Below the pieces are notes generated by a model. The model was not told where the DNA came from, made no database searches, and saw only the letters and a list, made by a program, of their open reading frames with translations. From Theocolax elegans (lineage: Eukaryota > Arthropoda > Insecta > Hymenoptera > Cerocephalidae): DNA of 64,000 nt. A program made the translations under genes and the position numbers. Below are positions 14,901 to 28,675 of this stretch, one piece after another; the first letter of the stretch is position 1; the number at the start of each line of letters is the position of its first letter. Where the stretch lies: the NCBI GenBank assembly GCA_026168455.1, contig CM047430.1, positions 70,409,044 through 70,473,043 of the forward strand, written 5' to 3'.

Positions 14901-17475
14901 TTACAATGTTTAACAACATTTAGTTTACTCAGTGAATTACTTACTTGACTCCTGATATTCCTTCAACAACTAAATTATCACTAGTTAAGGTACCAGTCTT
15001 ATCGAAACAACAAATCTCAACTTTTCCTGCAAAAGGAATCCTAAACGGTTCCGTACAATAAACACCTGAAATATATAAATTATATTTATATTCTTTCAGT
15101 ACAAAGATCTATGAGTTCTATTAAATAATTTGATCAATCACCTAATTTGGATAAAGCTAATAGAGAAGTGTTTACAGCTAATGATAATTCTATTGGTAGT
15201 TCTGGTGGTACAACGCATGTTAAAATTAATGTACATTCCAAGAATAATTCATATTTATTTTTTGTTGGATCTTCACTTCCTAGAATAATAAATTATTTCT
15301 TTTAGAAAAGAAATTTAAAACAGTAAATTACTGAAGAGTTTCTGAAAACTAACCTTTAATCCAAACATATGCAGCAGCAACAATTGCGAAGAATAGAAGA
15401 AAGAGAATAAATCCAAAAGTTTCCAAATTGTTTGCAGTTACTCGTTTAACACCAAATAAAATAGTTCTCAAAAGCTTTCCCTGAGAAGTTGAAAATCCTG
15501 TTCTCAACACATATGCAATGCAACCATTGTCTGGTGCTAAAAAGCAATAGCAATGTAATTTATATATTTTTCTAATATAAAATTTAACAGAAGTCAATGT
15601 TATATGTACCTCTTAAACCAGAAGTATTTTTTGAAGGAGGTGTATGTTGAACTACTTTTGTACCGCCAAATAACACATAAAGCTTATCATCACCTTCGAT
15701 ATCTATAACTTTATTTTCATCAATATCCTCAATTGGTTCCTTCATTTGAGGAACAGATTCTCCTGTAAGGTATTAAAACATTTGTCAAGTTATGGAACCC
15801 CCATATTTACTGTATTATTCCTTGTATTAATAAATACCTGTTAACATGCTCTCATCTACAACACATGGTCCACGTAAAAGAAGCATATCACATGGTACAA
15901 GATTCTCATTTTGAGATCTGATAATTGAAACAATATCACCAGCAACTAGGTGATCGGTAAAAATAAGCCTCCACCGTCTATTTCTATAAACCTTAATAAC
16001 AATATTTTAATTTAACAATACTTATGAATAACAAACTGGATATAAATTAATGATTTACCATTATCAAATATGGTTTATTTCCCATTTTCCTAATCTTAGC
16101 CATATTTCGCAATTGTTGCTGTACTAAAGTACACTCAAACATAATGAGCATAAGTAATGTAAAAATACTATAATACCAGTACTTATCTAAACACCATAAT
16201 GCCATACAAAAAACTTGAAATACAAAAAAAGGTGCTATGGCTCGTTCCTTAAATAGCTCCCAAAACTCGGGTACCACCATATCCAAACTAGAAATAGAAA
16301 TTCAATAATCATTAAAAATTATAGTTATAAAATATAAACAAATAATCAATAAAGTAAACATACTTATTTTGGCCATATTTTTCTTCTGCTAGCTCGATTT
16401 CCTTTTCATCGGCATAACCTTTCCATTGACTATAAAACTTAACCACTTCATTGATAGGATATAAAAGTGCTTTAAATTCTTTTTTATTAGAATCCCAGAC
16501 GTATTTAGTTTTTTGAAAAATAAACCATGGCTCTTGGTTTTTACTTTGGTGTATTTTAACCAATTCTGCACTGCCATTATTTGGAGTTGGTACTACCTTA
16601 GCAAGAGCTGCTTCACGAGGATTGTTAATCTGAAAGAAAATAGATAAAATTTATTTGCAACATTGCAATTAAGTGACATACTAAAATTTATAACGAGGAG
16701 ATATTCTAATCTAATACTTTATCAAATTAAACAATCGGATGGAAATTAAGGAAAACATATGGATTGTATTTACATACAAATGAAACATATGGTGCAAGTA
16801 CATAAAAACCATTAATATTCGTTAAAAACTAAATTATTATTTTCTCAATTCATTTATGCTCCATCATTGTTTATTATTGGTACTTACAATGTTTTTTAAA
16901 ATTTTAACAAATTATCGAATACATATACATATATGAGCGTATACTAAAAGAGAAAAAGAATGATTTAGCGAAAAGAATATTTACTACCGTAACATAGTAA
17001 AAAGTTACAAAAATTAGTAATGTAAATACTGGATTATTAGCATACATATTACGCAAACATTATTAGATAACTTAAAAATCTAAACGTGGAAAAATCATTA
17101 AATCATTAGACGAAAACCTCCAAGAAAAAAAAAATGAAAAAAATTTGTTCCCACCTATACGTATAAGAAACGAGTGGAGAAGACCAAGAAGTAGAAAAAG
17201 TACAGACGTAAAATAATAAAACTTACCGAGCTGCAATTGAGAAAAGTGTGCACGTGTACAGACCATTGACAACACAAGCAAGCAAAAATCTGAAGTACAC
17301 CAATTACAGCGATACCAACGAGACCGGGTTCGTAATATTCGTGAACGCCATAGACAAATATCCAACAATATATCCAAACGAATTCCGTGAGTACAAATGG
17401 CAAAATGTAACCGTTGAAGAATAATCTTCGAGGATTATGCAGCGAGACACTTTGGACAAGCTCGTCGGTAGCCAT
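11992..17475 (-). CDS. ATP13A1: P5A-type P-type ATPase (ATP13A1 family)
   Basis: P5A ATPases sit in the ER membrane. ATP13A1/Spf1 is known to dislocate mistargeted transmembrane helices and was earlier linked to manganese. Eighteen exons, read downward: 17475-17227, 16629-16364, 16287-16059, 15991-15838, 15762-15610, 15536-15354, 15279-15142, 15065-14945, 14853-14699, 14501-14326, 14248-14009, 13934-13725, 13633-13444, 13319-13068, 12997-12661, 12574-12412, 12327-12184, 12099-11992. They total 3468 nt, 1155 aa, close to family length. Visible motifs: TGES (299-302, actuator domain), PPELP (436-440, the P5A signature in M4), DKTGTLT with phospho-acceptor Asp479, KGAPE (599-603, nucleotide-binding domain), TGDN (693-696) and GDGTND (807-812). 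The N-terminus has the extra hydrophobic helices typical of P5A, and the C-terminal membrane block is complete. The ATG at 17475 is followed at once by the conserved [19 protein letters not shown] start. No damage is seen. Confidence 0.96.
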
Positions 17476-20400
17476 GTCGTTCTGTGTGTATACGTACGTG
17501 TACGTGTGTATATATAAAAAAAGAAATGATTACGACGCTCGATTGAATGAAACGTGTGCTACGTTACGACGATTCTCGTAGTGTTTTCGGTTGCGCATTT
17601 GTCCAGGTGATCCCGAGATCCGGTTTTACGCGTATTAGGAAGCAATGTCAAACGGGAGGTTAAACGACCGCGCGAAACTTTATCCACTCGATCAGTTGTG
17701 CGGGAAGTAGGACCCATCGAGACCATCGAGATCCCATTATAGAGTCACTTGTATGCCTTATCGAGGTTTTGTAAACAACGCATTGTGACTCCATCTGTCG
17801 AGATTACCCTGCGTCTTTCCTTATTCACTTTCACTCGGTCGGTTTTAGTGGAAACTATAGAAGGTGTCCGTGATGCCACCTCGTGGAATTTCATTTTTCT
17901 TTCCAAATTCAAATTTTTTTTTAAATTTGAATTTTATTTCGATTGGACTACTCAATTTTATAAAATGGTATGAAAGTATATACAACTATTAAATTCGCAA
18001 TTCTCGATCCACAATTCTCTATATGTACGTAACGTAATCTCATTACCATAAAAAACAATGGGATCCCCATATCCAAATAATTAAACTTTTAAAATGAATA
18101 TTCGCATGTAAATGCATAAAGTGATTGTTAACGCCACAGGTAATTATAGCGGTGCGTCGACTACGTCTATAACGGCTATAATTATGATATTAAATTTCAC
18201 TCGAACTATTTAAAAAAAAAAAAAAAATCTATATACGAGTACGCGTATCCGCGAACGATAAGAGTCGTTAAATAAATAATTTTATGCATTTTGTTTTCCC
18301 CCTTTTCCAACTGGAAGTATCTCTCGATCGCAATCTGAAATCGCTTTCGTTTAGAAGCAACATTGAGAGTTTCCGTTTTACGTAATCCGTAACAATATAA
18401 TCGAACACACAGCTCAAGTGCAACACAATGAAATTCATTAACTCAATTCAATTCCATTCATTCTTTATTCTTTATAAAATGTATATATATATACCTTCTC
18501 CAACGATCAACCATACGTTTATTCATTCGTCGTATATACGCGCTCTTGCGATAAAAAAAAAAGTGCGTTTTCATTATTGAGCTATATATATGCGTTAAAA
18601 AAAAATTACTATTTACTCGAGGTTTTAAAACAGTAACTTTATATGGTAAGTTTGCTAAATTGAAAACAAAACGAAACATTAATCGAATGTACGTCTATGT
18701 AAGTTTACCTCCATTTCCCGTCGTGCATGCGTAATGCGCACCAGCTGTATATGACATTTCACGGTACGAATAGATCTTTTTTAACGAATCTTTTTGTTTT
18801 TACAACCTTTTAGATTTTCTATTTGTTTTAAGATGCTGAAACGAGACGCCCGCGGCTTTCAAAAGGATGACGCGTTGACGCGCGTATGTATACCAGTGTG
18901 TTTGTGTATATATATATATATACACACACCTATATACACATATGTAATATACGATTTCGTTACGCGTTCTTATTTAAAATTCTAAGCGTTTCGGCAATCG
19001 AGTGCATTGACAAAAGGATTTTTCCCTCGCGGGATTCGAATCTGAAGAAACGACGTCTCCGTATATGAAAAATGTCGAATACCCGTTTTAACGATATATC
19101 ACGTGTACAAGTGAAAACCTAATATTTAATCGGAGAAATTACATATTATTCAAAATGCTTACGATATTGATAAAATTAACGTAAGAATATATATTCAACA
19201 TATATTATACGTCACAGTGTACACACGCTGGCACGTGCAATAAATTTATTATGAAAGTCTTATAAGGAGATATATATAAGCTTGCACAAAATTTAAATTA
19301 TTAATCTATTAGAAACGCATACACTGTATATCAACCAATTTTTTTTTTTAAATTTAATAATCATAAAGCATTTCTAAATGCTATATATGCACGTGTTACA
19401 TGTATATATATATATACCTGAACGATTCTTAACGTAACATTTATTACGTTCAATTAATATTGATTAATTTTAAAAGGAAACTTGTTATAATCAACGCGAG
19501 GTCTGATTTATGTTGCGCGTTTTCGTTCGACGAAAAATCTTTGACGATCGATTTTTACCAAATAGATCGCAAACGTGTAAAATTTGTGAAAAGAAAAAAA
19601 CAAATAGGCGCGATTGCAGAAACGATAATGGGATAGCTGTATATATACATTTACACGTGGTAAAGTTTAATTAATACGGTGCCATTGATCACCGCGCTAA
19701 TGGAAATAAATTACGTGTAAATTTGAATGTCTTGTATTTGGAGTACAATTTATAGAAGATATACCGAACGTAAAAATATATTCTGAATTACTCAATTTTA
19801 AAGTGCACGTTTATGTTTATCTTAAATTTTGTATTGGATAACATTATACGCGTTACACGGTTATATATTTTCAGGGGTTTTCATTTAAATAGATTTTACG
19901 GGGGAAAAATTAATTAACTTTTATAAAGAGAACATACGATGTTTTTCAGTAAAAAGTATATATACGTTTAATCTAATTAACACGAGTTGTGCATTACTCC
20001 ACTGCGACATGATTTATAACATATTCAAACAAATTCGATCCTAATTTTTAAATACCAAACGTCGCCCTTGTGAAAAGGTTTACCTAATTTCGCAAAAGTG
20101 TATATCATCGATGTAAAATCGAATGCAGGCGCGGTATAACTGTTAAAATCGACTAAAAATGTGAGCGCGCGCGAGACTCGCATAGCCGTATATTTGATAA
20201 ATTAAAATTATTAAATATCGCAGTAACGACATTTTTGCTTAACGACACGTCTAATGCGAAAGAGTTTAACCAAAGAAAATATGTAAATGGAGGTGTATTA
20301 GCGGTTCGGTGGCGGAAACGCCGGAATGCCGGGGGGTAACCGAGCAAGGTATATAGGTACATCACTCGTGTATATAAGTGTGGACTCCTATACGTGTGTA

Positions 20401-20943
20401 TATATATATATATATATATAAAGTAGGTGTATAGAGTGGAATAGGCATGTGTTTACAGAAAGCAGATATATCGAGAGAGGGAGAGAGAGACCGCGAAGTA
20501 AAATCCTTTCTCTCCCTCCCTGCGGTGATGGAGAGACGACTAGTGAAAGTGTCTACCTGTCAGCCCCACCCTGGGCATCGTAGACGTCCAGCTCCGCATG
20601 CACTTGGTTCGTAGTCTGCTCGAAGAGGAATCGCGACCGAGAGCCGCACGTGCGTCCCGGTGACAGTCACCTACCTAACCATGATCCGGTCGTACCTATT
20701 TTTCATCCGGGAGACGATTCGAACCCGATAATCGTCTTTATACCCGTTGCAATCATGACGTTTCGGCATAGGTGAAACTCGCTCATGCAATCCCGGTTTC
20801 GTAAATTTTATACATATATGTGTCTATATATCTATACGTATATACATCACGCACATTTTTTAATCTACGTATACCTATACACTATATCGAAAGTTCAACA
20901 CGTGATATTTAGCGTTTAAGAAGTGGTTTATTTATTTAACAGG
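17476..20943. other. Intergenic DNA between divergent P5A-ATPase and spaetzle-like genes
   Basis: The ATPase gene reads left and the spaetzle-like gene reads right, so both promoters should lie here. The stretches 17476-17720 and 20500-20720 are GC- and CpG-richer than their surroundings and are the likeliest promoter and leader zones. TA microsatellites occur near 18907-18922, 19410-19420 and 20399-20420. A (GA)-rich patch lies near 20472-20490. No gene is supported. Confidence 0.45.
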
Positions 20944-23900
20944 ATGTGGACCTACGTCACTTTTTATCTTTTACTCGTGAGTATTGCAAATGTTTTACCG
21001 TTATTATGTGTATTATATATACCTTATACACTCGCTGGTGAAATTGTTTACACGTGTTTTCGTCTACACGTTATATGCACAATTATTTCTCTCGTTCGCG
21101 CGATCATGTTACATTTTTAGCTTAATAGTGACGAGTTACCTTTTTTTCGTTTCGTATATCAATGTCTTTGACATGATTGTTTGATAATAACCGAGTATAT
21201 ATATACGGACATAAATTTTTTATTCAGATTAATTAAACTGTGCAATAAAGAACGAACAGATCTTTTCGAATTAGAAAAAATACTGTATCAGCTGATAGCA
21301 AAATTTAATACAAACAGTAGCATTAATTAATAGAAGTTTAGTTTACTCAATTTTACTATTCTCAATCAGAATGATTTCTTCCTCTTTTACTGTACGATAC
21401 AGTCAATTTGAATTTACATTTTCACTCCGTGTAATAATTATAAAAATCACTGCAAAATGTCTGTGATGTTGACAATCTCCGAAGTACGAATGTGCATTAA
21501 TAATTCGATGCGAATTTGAATCGGTAAATCTTATTTTCAACGTACACTGAAAAAAATGTAGTAAATTCGATTGAATATTTTGTTCTATATATATACGGGT
21601 AGAAATATATTATATTAAAAATGATCGTATAGCGTTTAGTAATGATTAGAAATATTGACAAAATAAAGAAAAAGTATAGTTTCAAAAAACGTTACATGGA
21701 TATTCAGTATTACAGTGTACTACAGTAATATTACAGTAAAATTTATAAATTTTCTAGCAAATTCCAATATATTTTTTAGAAATTTTTTTAATTCTGTCAG
21801 TTTGTGTGATTTTACTATAATTAAAACTGTCGCAATTTTTAATCATACATTTTTCTCCTTGCATTTGTTTGTAACTAATAAACGTTTTGTGATTACAAAT
21901 GAAAATAACGGCCCTTTTAACAAACATTAATTTGTTTCAAACAATTATTTTTACAAATATGTACAACACACATTATTTTATTTGAAACTAAAATATACTT
22001 ATGTTGCGATTAATCATAAATAATTCGTATGTGTACATAAATTAATTGAATGCGCGTAGCTTTATTTATTTGAAAAACTACTTTGTATAACATACTATAA
22101 AAATTAAATTAAAATAAAATCGTATCAGTGCACGTATAAAACCAATAAAATTTTAATAGATATAAATCGATATAGATGAATCATCCATATAGCTATTCAT
22201 ACAGCATAAATTAATTTATTAATGTAACGTACTGTGATGCATTGCAAATAACTTTTAATCCATATGTACTCCGCTGTAATTTATTAAAAATATATTAACG
22301 TACCTCAACGTTATGTAATATATTATTAAATTATTTACCCATCGTACATAAGTATTAAACGTATAGAAGCAAGAGAGCAAAATTAAAATTCAAGCAATTT
22401 TCGACGAAACTGAAGAAAGCTAATGAATATTTTTATTTTATTTAACGTGTAAGCGAGATTGCATTCACAATGATTTATGTGAGTGACATTAATGAGACAA
22501 ACGTGTTACGACCACAAGTTAAAAAATTCACAAACCATTTTCACAATATCAAATATGAATCATTTTCTATGAAAAACCCCAGTTACGAAATAGTCCCCCG
22601 TAATTGCATAAAAATATAGCAGTTCGAAAGAGAGAAGGAGATAATCGTAAAATTAAAATGTGAGTAAAGTCGCTAATAAAATAACGCAACGAGACGACAC
22701 TTATTTGAATTCGATATACAAATGACATATATATATATATATAGATAGATAGATATATATCGAGTACGAGAAAGAGAGGAGAAGAAACGAAACCATCAAG
22801 GCTTCAGACTGGATTTATTAGAATTCCTTTTGTCGAATCACGAATGACGAATGATCGCACTACGAATTTCAAATCGTCGCACGCGCGTGAAAGTGGGTGC
22901 TCGCTCGCGGTATAATCCTATATACGAACGATTAAGGAAGCAGGGCCTTCTTCGTCTTTTTTGCTTCTCCTCCTCTTTTTTTTTTGCTTCTTCTTCTCGG
23001 GTATTTTTTTTTTTTTCGTTTCGGATAAAGGAACTAGACAATTTTTTATGTGCCGCGAGTGAAAGAAAGAGAAAGAGCTCGGTGGTCATAAATTATGTTT
23101 GTCGCCGAAGGAACTCGTTCTCTTACATTCGTATAGGCTTCGTTCGTGTATAGGCTTAATGAGCTCAATCCGACTTTCTCGTCTATCTCACTTGTTGTCG
23201 ATCGCGCTCAAATTATTTTATCAGCTCGACACCCGAAAAATTCACACAAAAGAGATATACCCCGGCCGTTAGAGAAACGTTTCTCGGATTTCTCTTTTAA
23301 TGAGTTTGGTAAACAAATCCAGAGATTGACAAGAGAAAAAAAAAGAAACGAAATGTTGTTCGTATTAAAATAATTATACACAAAAGTAATACCCTTAGGT
23401 TACAAAAATAGAAAGTGTATATACAGATAGAGAATTAGGGTATCGAGTTATTGTTCTTTTATCGAAAAAGAAAAAAAAGTTTCGCTTATTATTAATTTTT
23501 CAGCGGGAGAACCTTGTGGAGATCAGCTTCTATAAGAGTGTCTTATTTATTTGCAGGTATCGGCGAATGGATATCACAACGAGCCATGCTCAAAGTATGG
23601 ATGTCCACTCGCTCCGCCTATACACGTACCATTTGTGCCGGCACCACCTGGTCACACACCGAGATGCGCTAAACCTGGACTGACATTTTGCGAATCCTTA
23701 GATCGATATCCACAGTAAGCTTTGAACATTGGTATAACACGATATTCCGACGTTTATCAATAAACTTTTTAAATATGTCTACCAAACATTTTTAGAAATT
23801 ATTTAATGTTTATAGTATTTCTGAATTAAATAAGAAATTATGAATTATTACGGTATTTCAATAAGCTCAGAAATAACCCTAGTAGAAATTCAACATTTGA

Positions 23901-26900
23901 AGGTTAAATAAAACTCTAATTTTGACATTTATTGGGCATTTATTCGGTATTTTATGACACTTGGCCATTTTTTGGCTTAAAAAACCATTTATGGTCAGAT
24001 TTCTACTAGGGAACTTATAGTTTATATAAAAGGACATTTTTTACCCATGGGGTGCTTTAAATAAATTACAAAATTATCATTGAAAACTTATTGGACTATA
24101 TTTAGTAATATTCAAATAACATTAGTAACATTTCATAAATCGATATACAAGGCAATATATACTCAAATCGTATACAGATTCCTTGACTAAAAATGCAAAA
24201 TATAGTAAGATAATTTGAACGAGAAGGTGTACGTTACATTTTAATTTATACATATTAAGTATTTACTAACACTTTAGATTGAATATCTAAAACAGTAACA
24301 TTCTATTTTCAATCCTGCAGTGTTTCTTATAGTTTGTAACGTAAAATGAGGTAGTGTTATGCATCCAATTTTCTTTTTTCTACAAAATACGAAAAACAAT
24401 GAGGAAACTCGTGACGTCGGAAAAAAACTAAACTAACTATTGTGTACAACTATTTTTATATCAGAATAGCCTTAAAACGACGGAACGTATAAAATTCTAC
24501 ATCAAGTATTTTGCTTGCATCAAGCGTAGTATATACAAGTTGTCTTTTTGTGCGTTATTTTGATAAACGTTAACAAAACCAAGCTCTCAGGAATAAATGT
24601 AAATTAAAAACTGTCCTTACGAGCGTACAAACGCGAATTCGTATCTAAAAATGTTGTCTTACTTACGTCACGGCATCACTGTCACTGTAATAATTTTCAC
24701 ACATAATTTCAACTTCGCATCCCACGATCTTCTTATATAGAAACAACCTTGACAGAAATTTAAACCGTATCAATGAAATAAAAAAAAAACAAAATAGAAA
24801 GATCGAGTGCGAAGTACGCATTTATTAGATCTGAACCGCTCGTCAACTGTCGGAGCTGCCGGAACAACATTCAAATCAAACGATCGGTTCACGATTTTAA
24901 TCTCGAACAACAATAGAGAGACGTTAAATCTTCTAGAGACTCGATTCTTTATTTTTTTTTGTTCTTATTTAAATTATACTATATCGGAGCTCAAGCTTCG
25001 GGTAGAAACAAAAAAAAACACAGTTTGTTGTAAACGATGCTTTAACATTTCGGACAAAGTATGAACGAACGGTGCTACACGGCCGCAACGAATTTCGTCA
25101 AATTTGGTTAAGAAAACAAGTTAAAAGGTTATTACGTAAAACAAAATATAAGACACTCCCGATGATCAGTGTGCCGTGACCGTGGCCTTGTCCTGGTCAT
25201 ACCTTACTCCAAAGATGTTTATCGGCCGTATTTCTACGTGATGCTGTATACACCGACTATTTTGACGACGATTGAAAACGATTTGCATAATCACGCGAAC
25301 GATGGAAAACCCTTTAAATAGGACAAAATTTTCCCGTGTTTATCAATATTCAATTCTTCAAAGTTCATTAAGAAATTGATTATCCTACAGTTTTTAAATA
25401 CATTTACACTATATAGGCGCAGACATTAATTATTACTTCTTATTAAATTTCAATTTCGTGTACAATTAATATTCGTTAACTCGCTAATTCATGATGCATA
25501 CTAAGAATAAATGTATAACGGATAAATATTACTATTTTAATGAAAAAAGAAAACAGACTTGCGTTTGTATAAAAATTGCTATTAATAATCGTAATTAGGG
25601 TTAAATCTAATATTAATACAAGTACATGTATTAGTACGTCCTCCTATTTGATCATTAAAATAATGGTGTTCACCGGATTTATCTCAGCGCACAAACGGTA
25701 AATTAAAATTCTGATCGTAAGCATCTTGATCGCTATAAAGTAAGTTTAGTATCGTTAATTCAACATTTCAATATTTATAAAGATTCGAATTGTCCCGCGA
25801 AACAATGGACAATTTCGATTAACGGATGCATCGATTTAGCGATTCGCGGCGAAGTGCCGGAAGGGAATAAGGGATATAGATATAATTATAAAATTTCCAA
25901 GTGTATACAGAGGTCTATTGAATTATACATCTTTGCTCATCTGTGGGATCGGTGAAAGTTTGGTGGATCGTTTTCGGGACTCGCGGAAATGCCGATATAC
26001 CACTTTATTTTTACGACAGTACAATTTTATCCGTCGAATAATGAACGCAACCTCTTAGCGTATAATGCTTAAAATTGACTATTTCGATATATAGATATAT
26101 TGTATAATACCTTCTCTAATCCCGATTTCGTTGGTCATTTACATTAATATCCAAATTCCAGAAGGCTTATAAACCGACAGATATCTTTAATGCCGTGTAT
26201 ACTAAAACATTCCTTGATCGATATATATGTGTATATATATATATATATTAAAAACATTAACATTTTTTACAAGCACTCTTTAACGCTCTTATCCGAGATA
26301 AAATAAGAAGAATTTCTTATTTATATGGTATACTGCACCTTTTAGTCGATAGAAAAATAATATGAATGTTCGGTAACAAGGCCATTGACTCGGAATGATC
26401 ACGAATTAGCATAAGAAATTAATACCTTGACAGAGGATATACGCTTACGAGTGTTTTTTTTATCGGTGTCAAAAGAAAATTATAATCGTCCGTTTGATTG
26501 AACTGTTAATTACTCTATTCTCGACTACCGAACGAGAAACAGAAGATATAGTTTATTTACTTAAACGGTAAACGAGCGATACGCATTTCGCGGTTGAAAT
26601 GACTTATTCGAAATTAGAAAATAAAAATTTTAAACCCGGAACTTGAATTGAGAAATAGATATTAAATTTTAAATGCTCATAACGAAAATGAATTCCGAAA
26701 TGTTCTCGTTTTATCCTTATTTATTGAAGCTCCTTTTCTTTTTACGAACAAAACTCGTTAAAGATCGGATCAAAATATTGAATTTTGAAAAATGCTTATT
26801 AAAATAAAAGGATGATCACGCACGGCACTTTCAAAATTTGTTATCGATAGAGAGTAGATATTAAAACTTTTCTATAAATAATGTAATGTTATAATATTTA

Positions 26901-28675
26901 TATTCTAGACAACTAATCAAGTATCTCATTGACAAGCGATCCGTGGATTTTGAAAAGTTTCTCCGTGACGAGTCGACCGAAGACTTTAATGCATTCAGGT
27001 AATAATTAATCATCCATCGAGCAAAGTCGAGTGATTAATTATTTCGAATGATTATTTAACTTTTTTTTTATCTTCAATTTTTCAGGAAAAAGCCCGATTA
27101 CGAGTATGGATACGATTATCCGAAGCCCAAGGTTCCTTTAGAGCTTTACCCGCCTTCGCCACTTGTACCACACAGTCAGCCTTCGCTGCACTACGACGTG
27201 CCATTAAACGCGTCGCACAATAGGTAATCAGCCGTGAGCGAAAAAATAAAAGGAGATAGAGAAATTTAATTTTATTCTTAATAGTATAATTTAAATGTTT
27301 ATTATTATAACTTTATATATTTTTATACTTATAGGTATTTACCTGCGGCTAGTGTAAACCCGTTCATCCCGCCAGCTGCTCCGATTGGTGTCCATCAAAC
27401 CTTTGGTTATCAAACAAATAGTCAACTCCGACCGCATTATCAAAATCCGGAACTTTTCAATCCAAATCAAGGGCCTTGGAATCATAGGTATAATATTGTC
27501 GTTTATTTTATCATATTTTTAATTTTTTAGAATTTTTTTTTATTATTTTCTTTGGTGCATTAGCATTCTGATAAACAATATTTCGTAAATATCCATCAGA
27601 AATTTCCGGATTAGTGACTCGATTGTTAATGTAAATCATTTAATGTTTCTCACTCTGGCACAATCTTTTTTTATTATATACGTACTGTTTTCGAAATATC
27701 GAAATCGAATTAGACAAAAATATTTAAAAAATTTTATTTTAGTAGGTTTTGACTTACTCGATGAAACTCATTTTTATGAGATTAAAAATACCTTAAACGT
27801 TGATAAAGGGCATGCAACTGGTGTACGTATTGTAATAAATGGGTAAACGAAATAAGAAAAATCGTTTCATCGTAAGGAAGAAACTGTAACAGTTTCTTAT
27901 TTATCTCTATTTAAAATGCCTAAAATTTGTATTTAATAAATATAATTCATTTCCACCAGGAACGTATTGATCTTTATTTTTTAATTGTTAACAATTATTT
28001 TAGGAATTCCCGCGGAGCGGAGACAGGACGTACTCTATACGAAAATCCGTTGCTCGAATATGCAACGCGTATGAGAAATCGTTCGAAAAGACAATCGGAT
28101 ACAAATGTTGTCTCGATATGCCCAACGCGCTCTCAATTCGTCGTGCCTAGAGCTGCGCTTAACAATCAAGGAAATTGGATGTTCGTAGTGAACCTTGAGG
28201 AACAAGCGAAATATTCTCAACTCGTCAAGAGCGAAGTTTGCATGTAAGATATAATTTTTTATAATAAAATGTACACCACCTCTGTTTTTGTATACAAAAC
28301 TAATTTGAATTTAAGTACATGTACGATCTCATGTTATCTAATAAACTAGAGAGGGTTGTATCGAACCTAAATTTGAAAGCGAAAACTCGTGCATACGCAC
28401 ACTATTTGTTAGTTATAAAATTCAAGGTGTTGCGCCCTGATCAATTTTTCGCGTACTCTGCACATACATACATATACACAAGTGTGCGTTTTTTTTATTA
28501 CAGGAGCGACACGTGCGACGGTCTTTGCTCATTGCCGCTGGGCTACACAAGCAAATGCCAGCAGCAATACGTGCAGAAGAGATTGGTAGCCCTGGAGGGG
28601 AGTGGCAATCGTCTCTACACTGACGTTTTCTGGTTTCCACACGGCTGCACGTGTCAGGTCACGCTAGATTACTAA
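20944..28675 (+). CDS. Spaetzle-like secreted cystine-knot ligand precursor (Toll ligand / neurotrophin-like family)
   Basis: A secreted precursor whose C-terminal cystine-knot domain should be released by a protease to act on Toll-type receptors. Seven exons: 20944-20976, 23557-23714, 26909-26998, 27086-27223, 27335-27487, 28004-28243, 28504-28675, total 984 nt, 327 aa, in phase. Residues 1-16 form a signal peptide split by a 2.6-kb intron after codon 11 (GTGAGT donor). The pro-region has CSKYGCPLAPPIHVPF, a CAKPGLTFCE motif and LIKYLIDK, then a Pro/Tyr/Asn-rich stretch. RSKR (217-220) is a furin-type site. The 107-aa remainder holds seven cysteines and the family-typical GNWMFVVN, CQQQYVQKRLVALEG and LYTDVFWFPHGCTCQ. 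The pro-region resembles the Spz3-Spz6 group rather than classical Spz; I lean to Spz4 or Spz6 but cannot settle it. AATAAA at about 29342 could be the poly(A) signal. Confidence 0.92.
23877..24011. mobile_element. Candidate 135-bp MITE in intron 2 of the spaetzle-like gene
   Basis: Perfect 13-bp terminal inverted repeats: ccctagtagaaat at 23877-23889 and atttctactaggg at 23999-24011. The interior is AT-rich with no coding frame. The flanks (ataa / aact) show at most a two-base duplication. The compact size and perfect ends fit a non-autonomous DNA transposon remnant. Confidence 0.55.

Noticed and set aside
21540..21730. A CACTGAAAAAAAT sequence resembling a MITE end in intron 1 of the spaetzle-like gene
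   Set aside because: I could not find a matching inverted end within a plausible distance; only eight bases of weak similarity occur near 21715.
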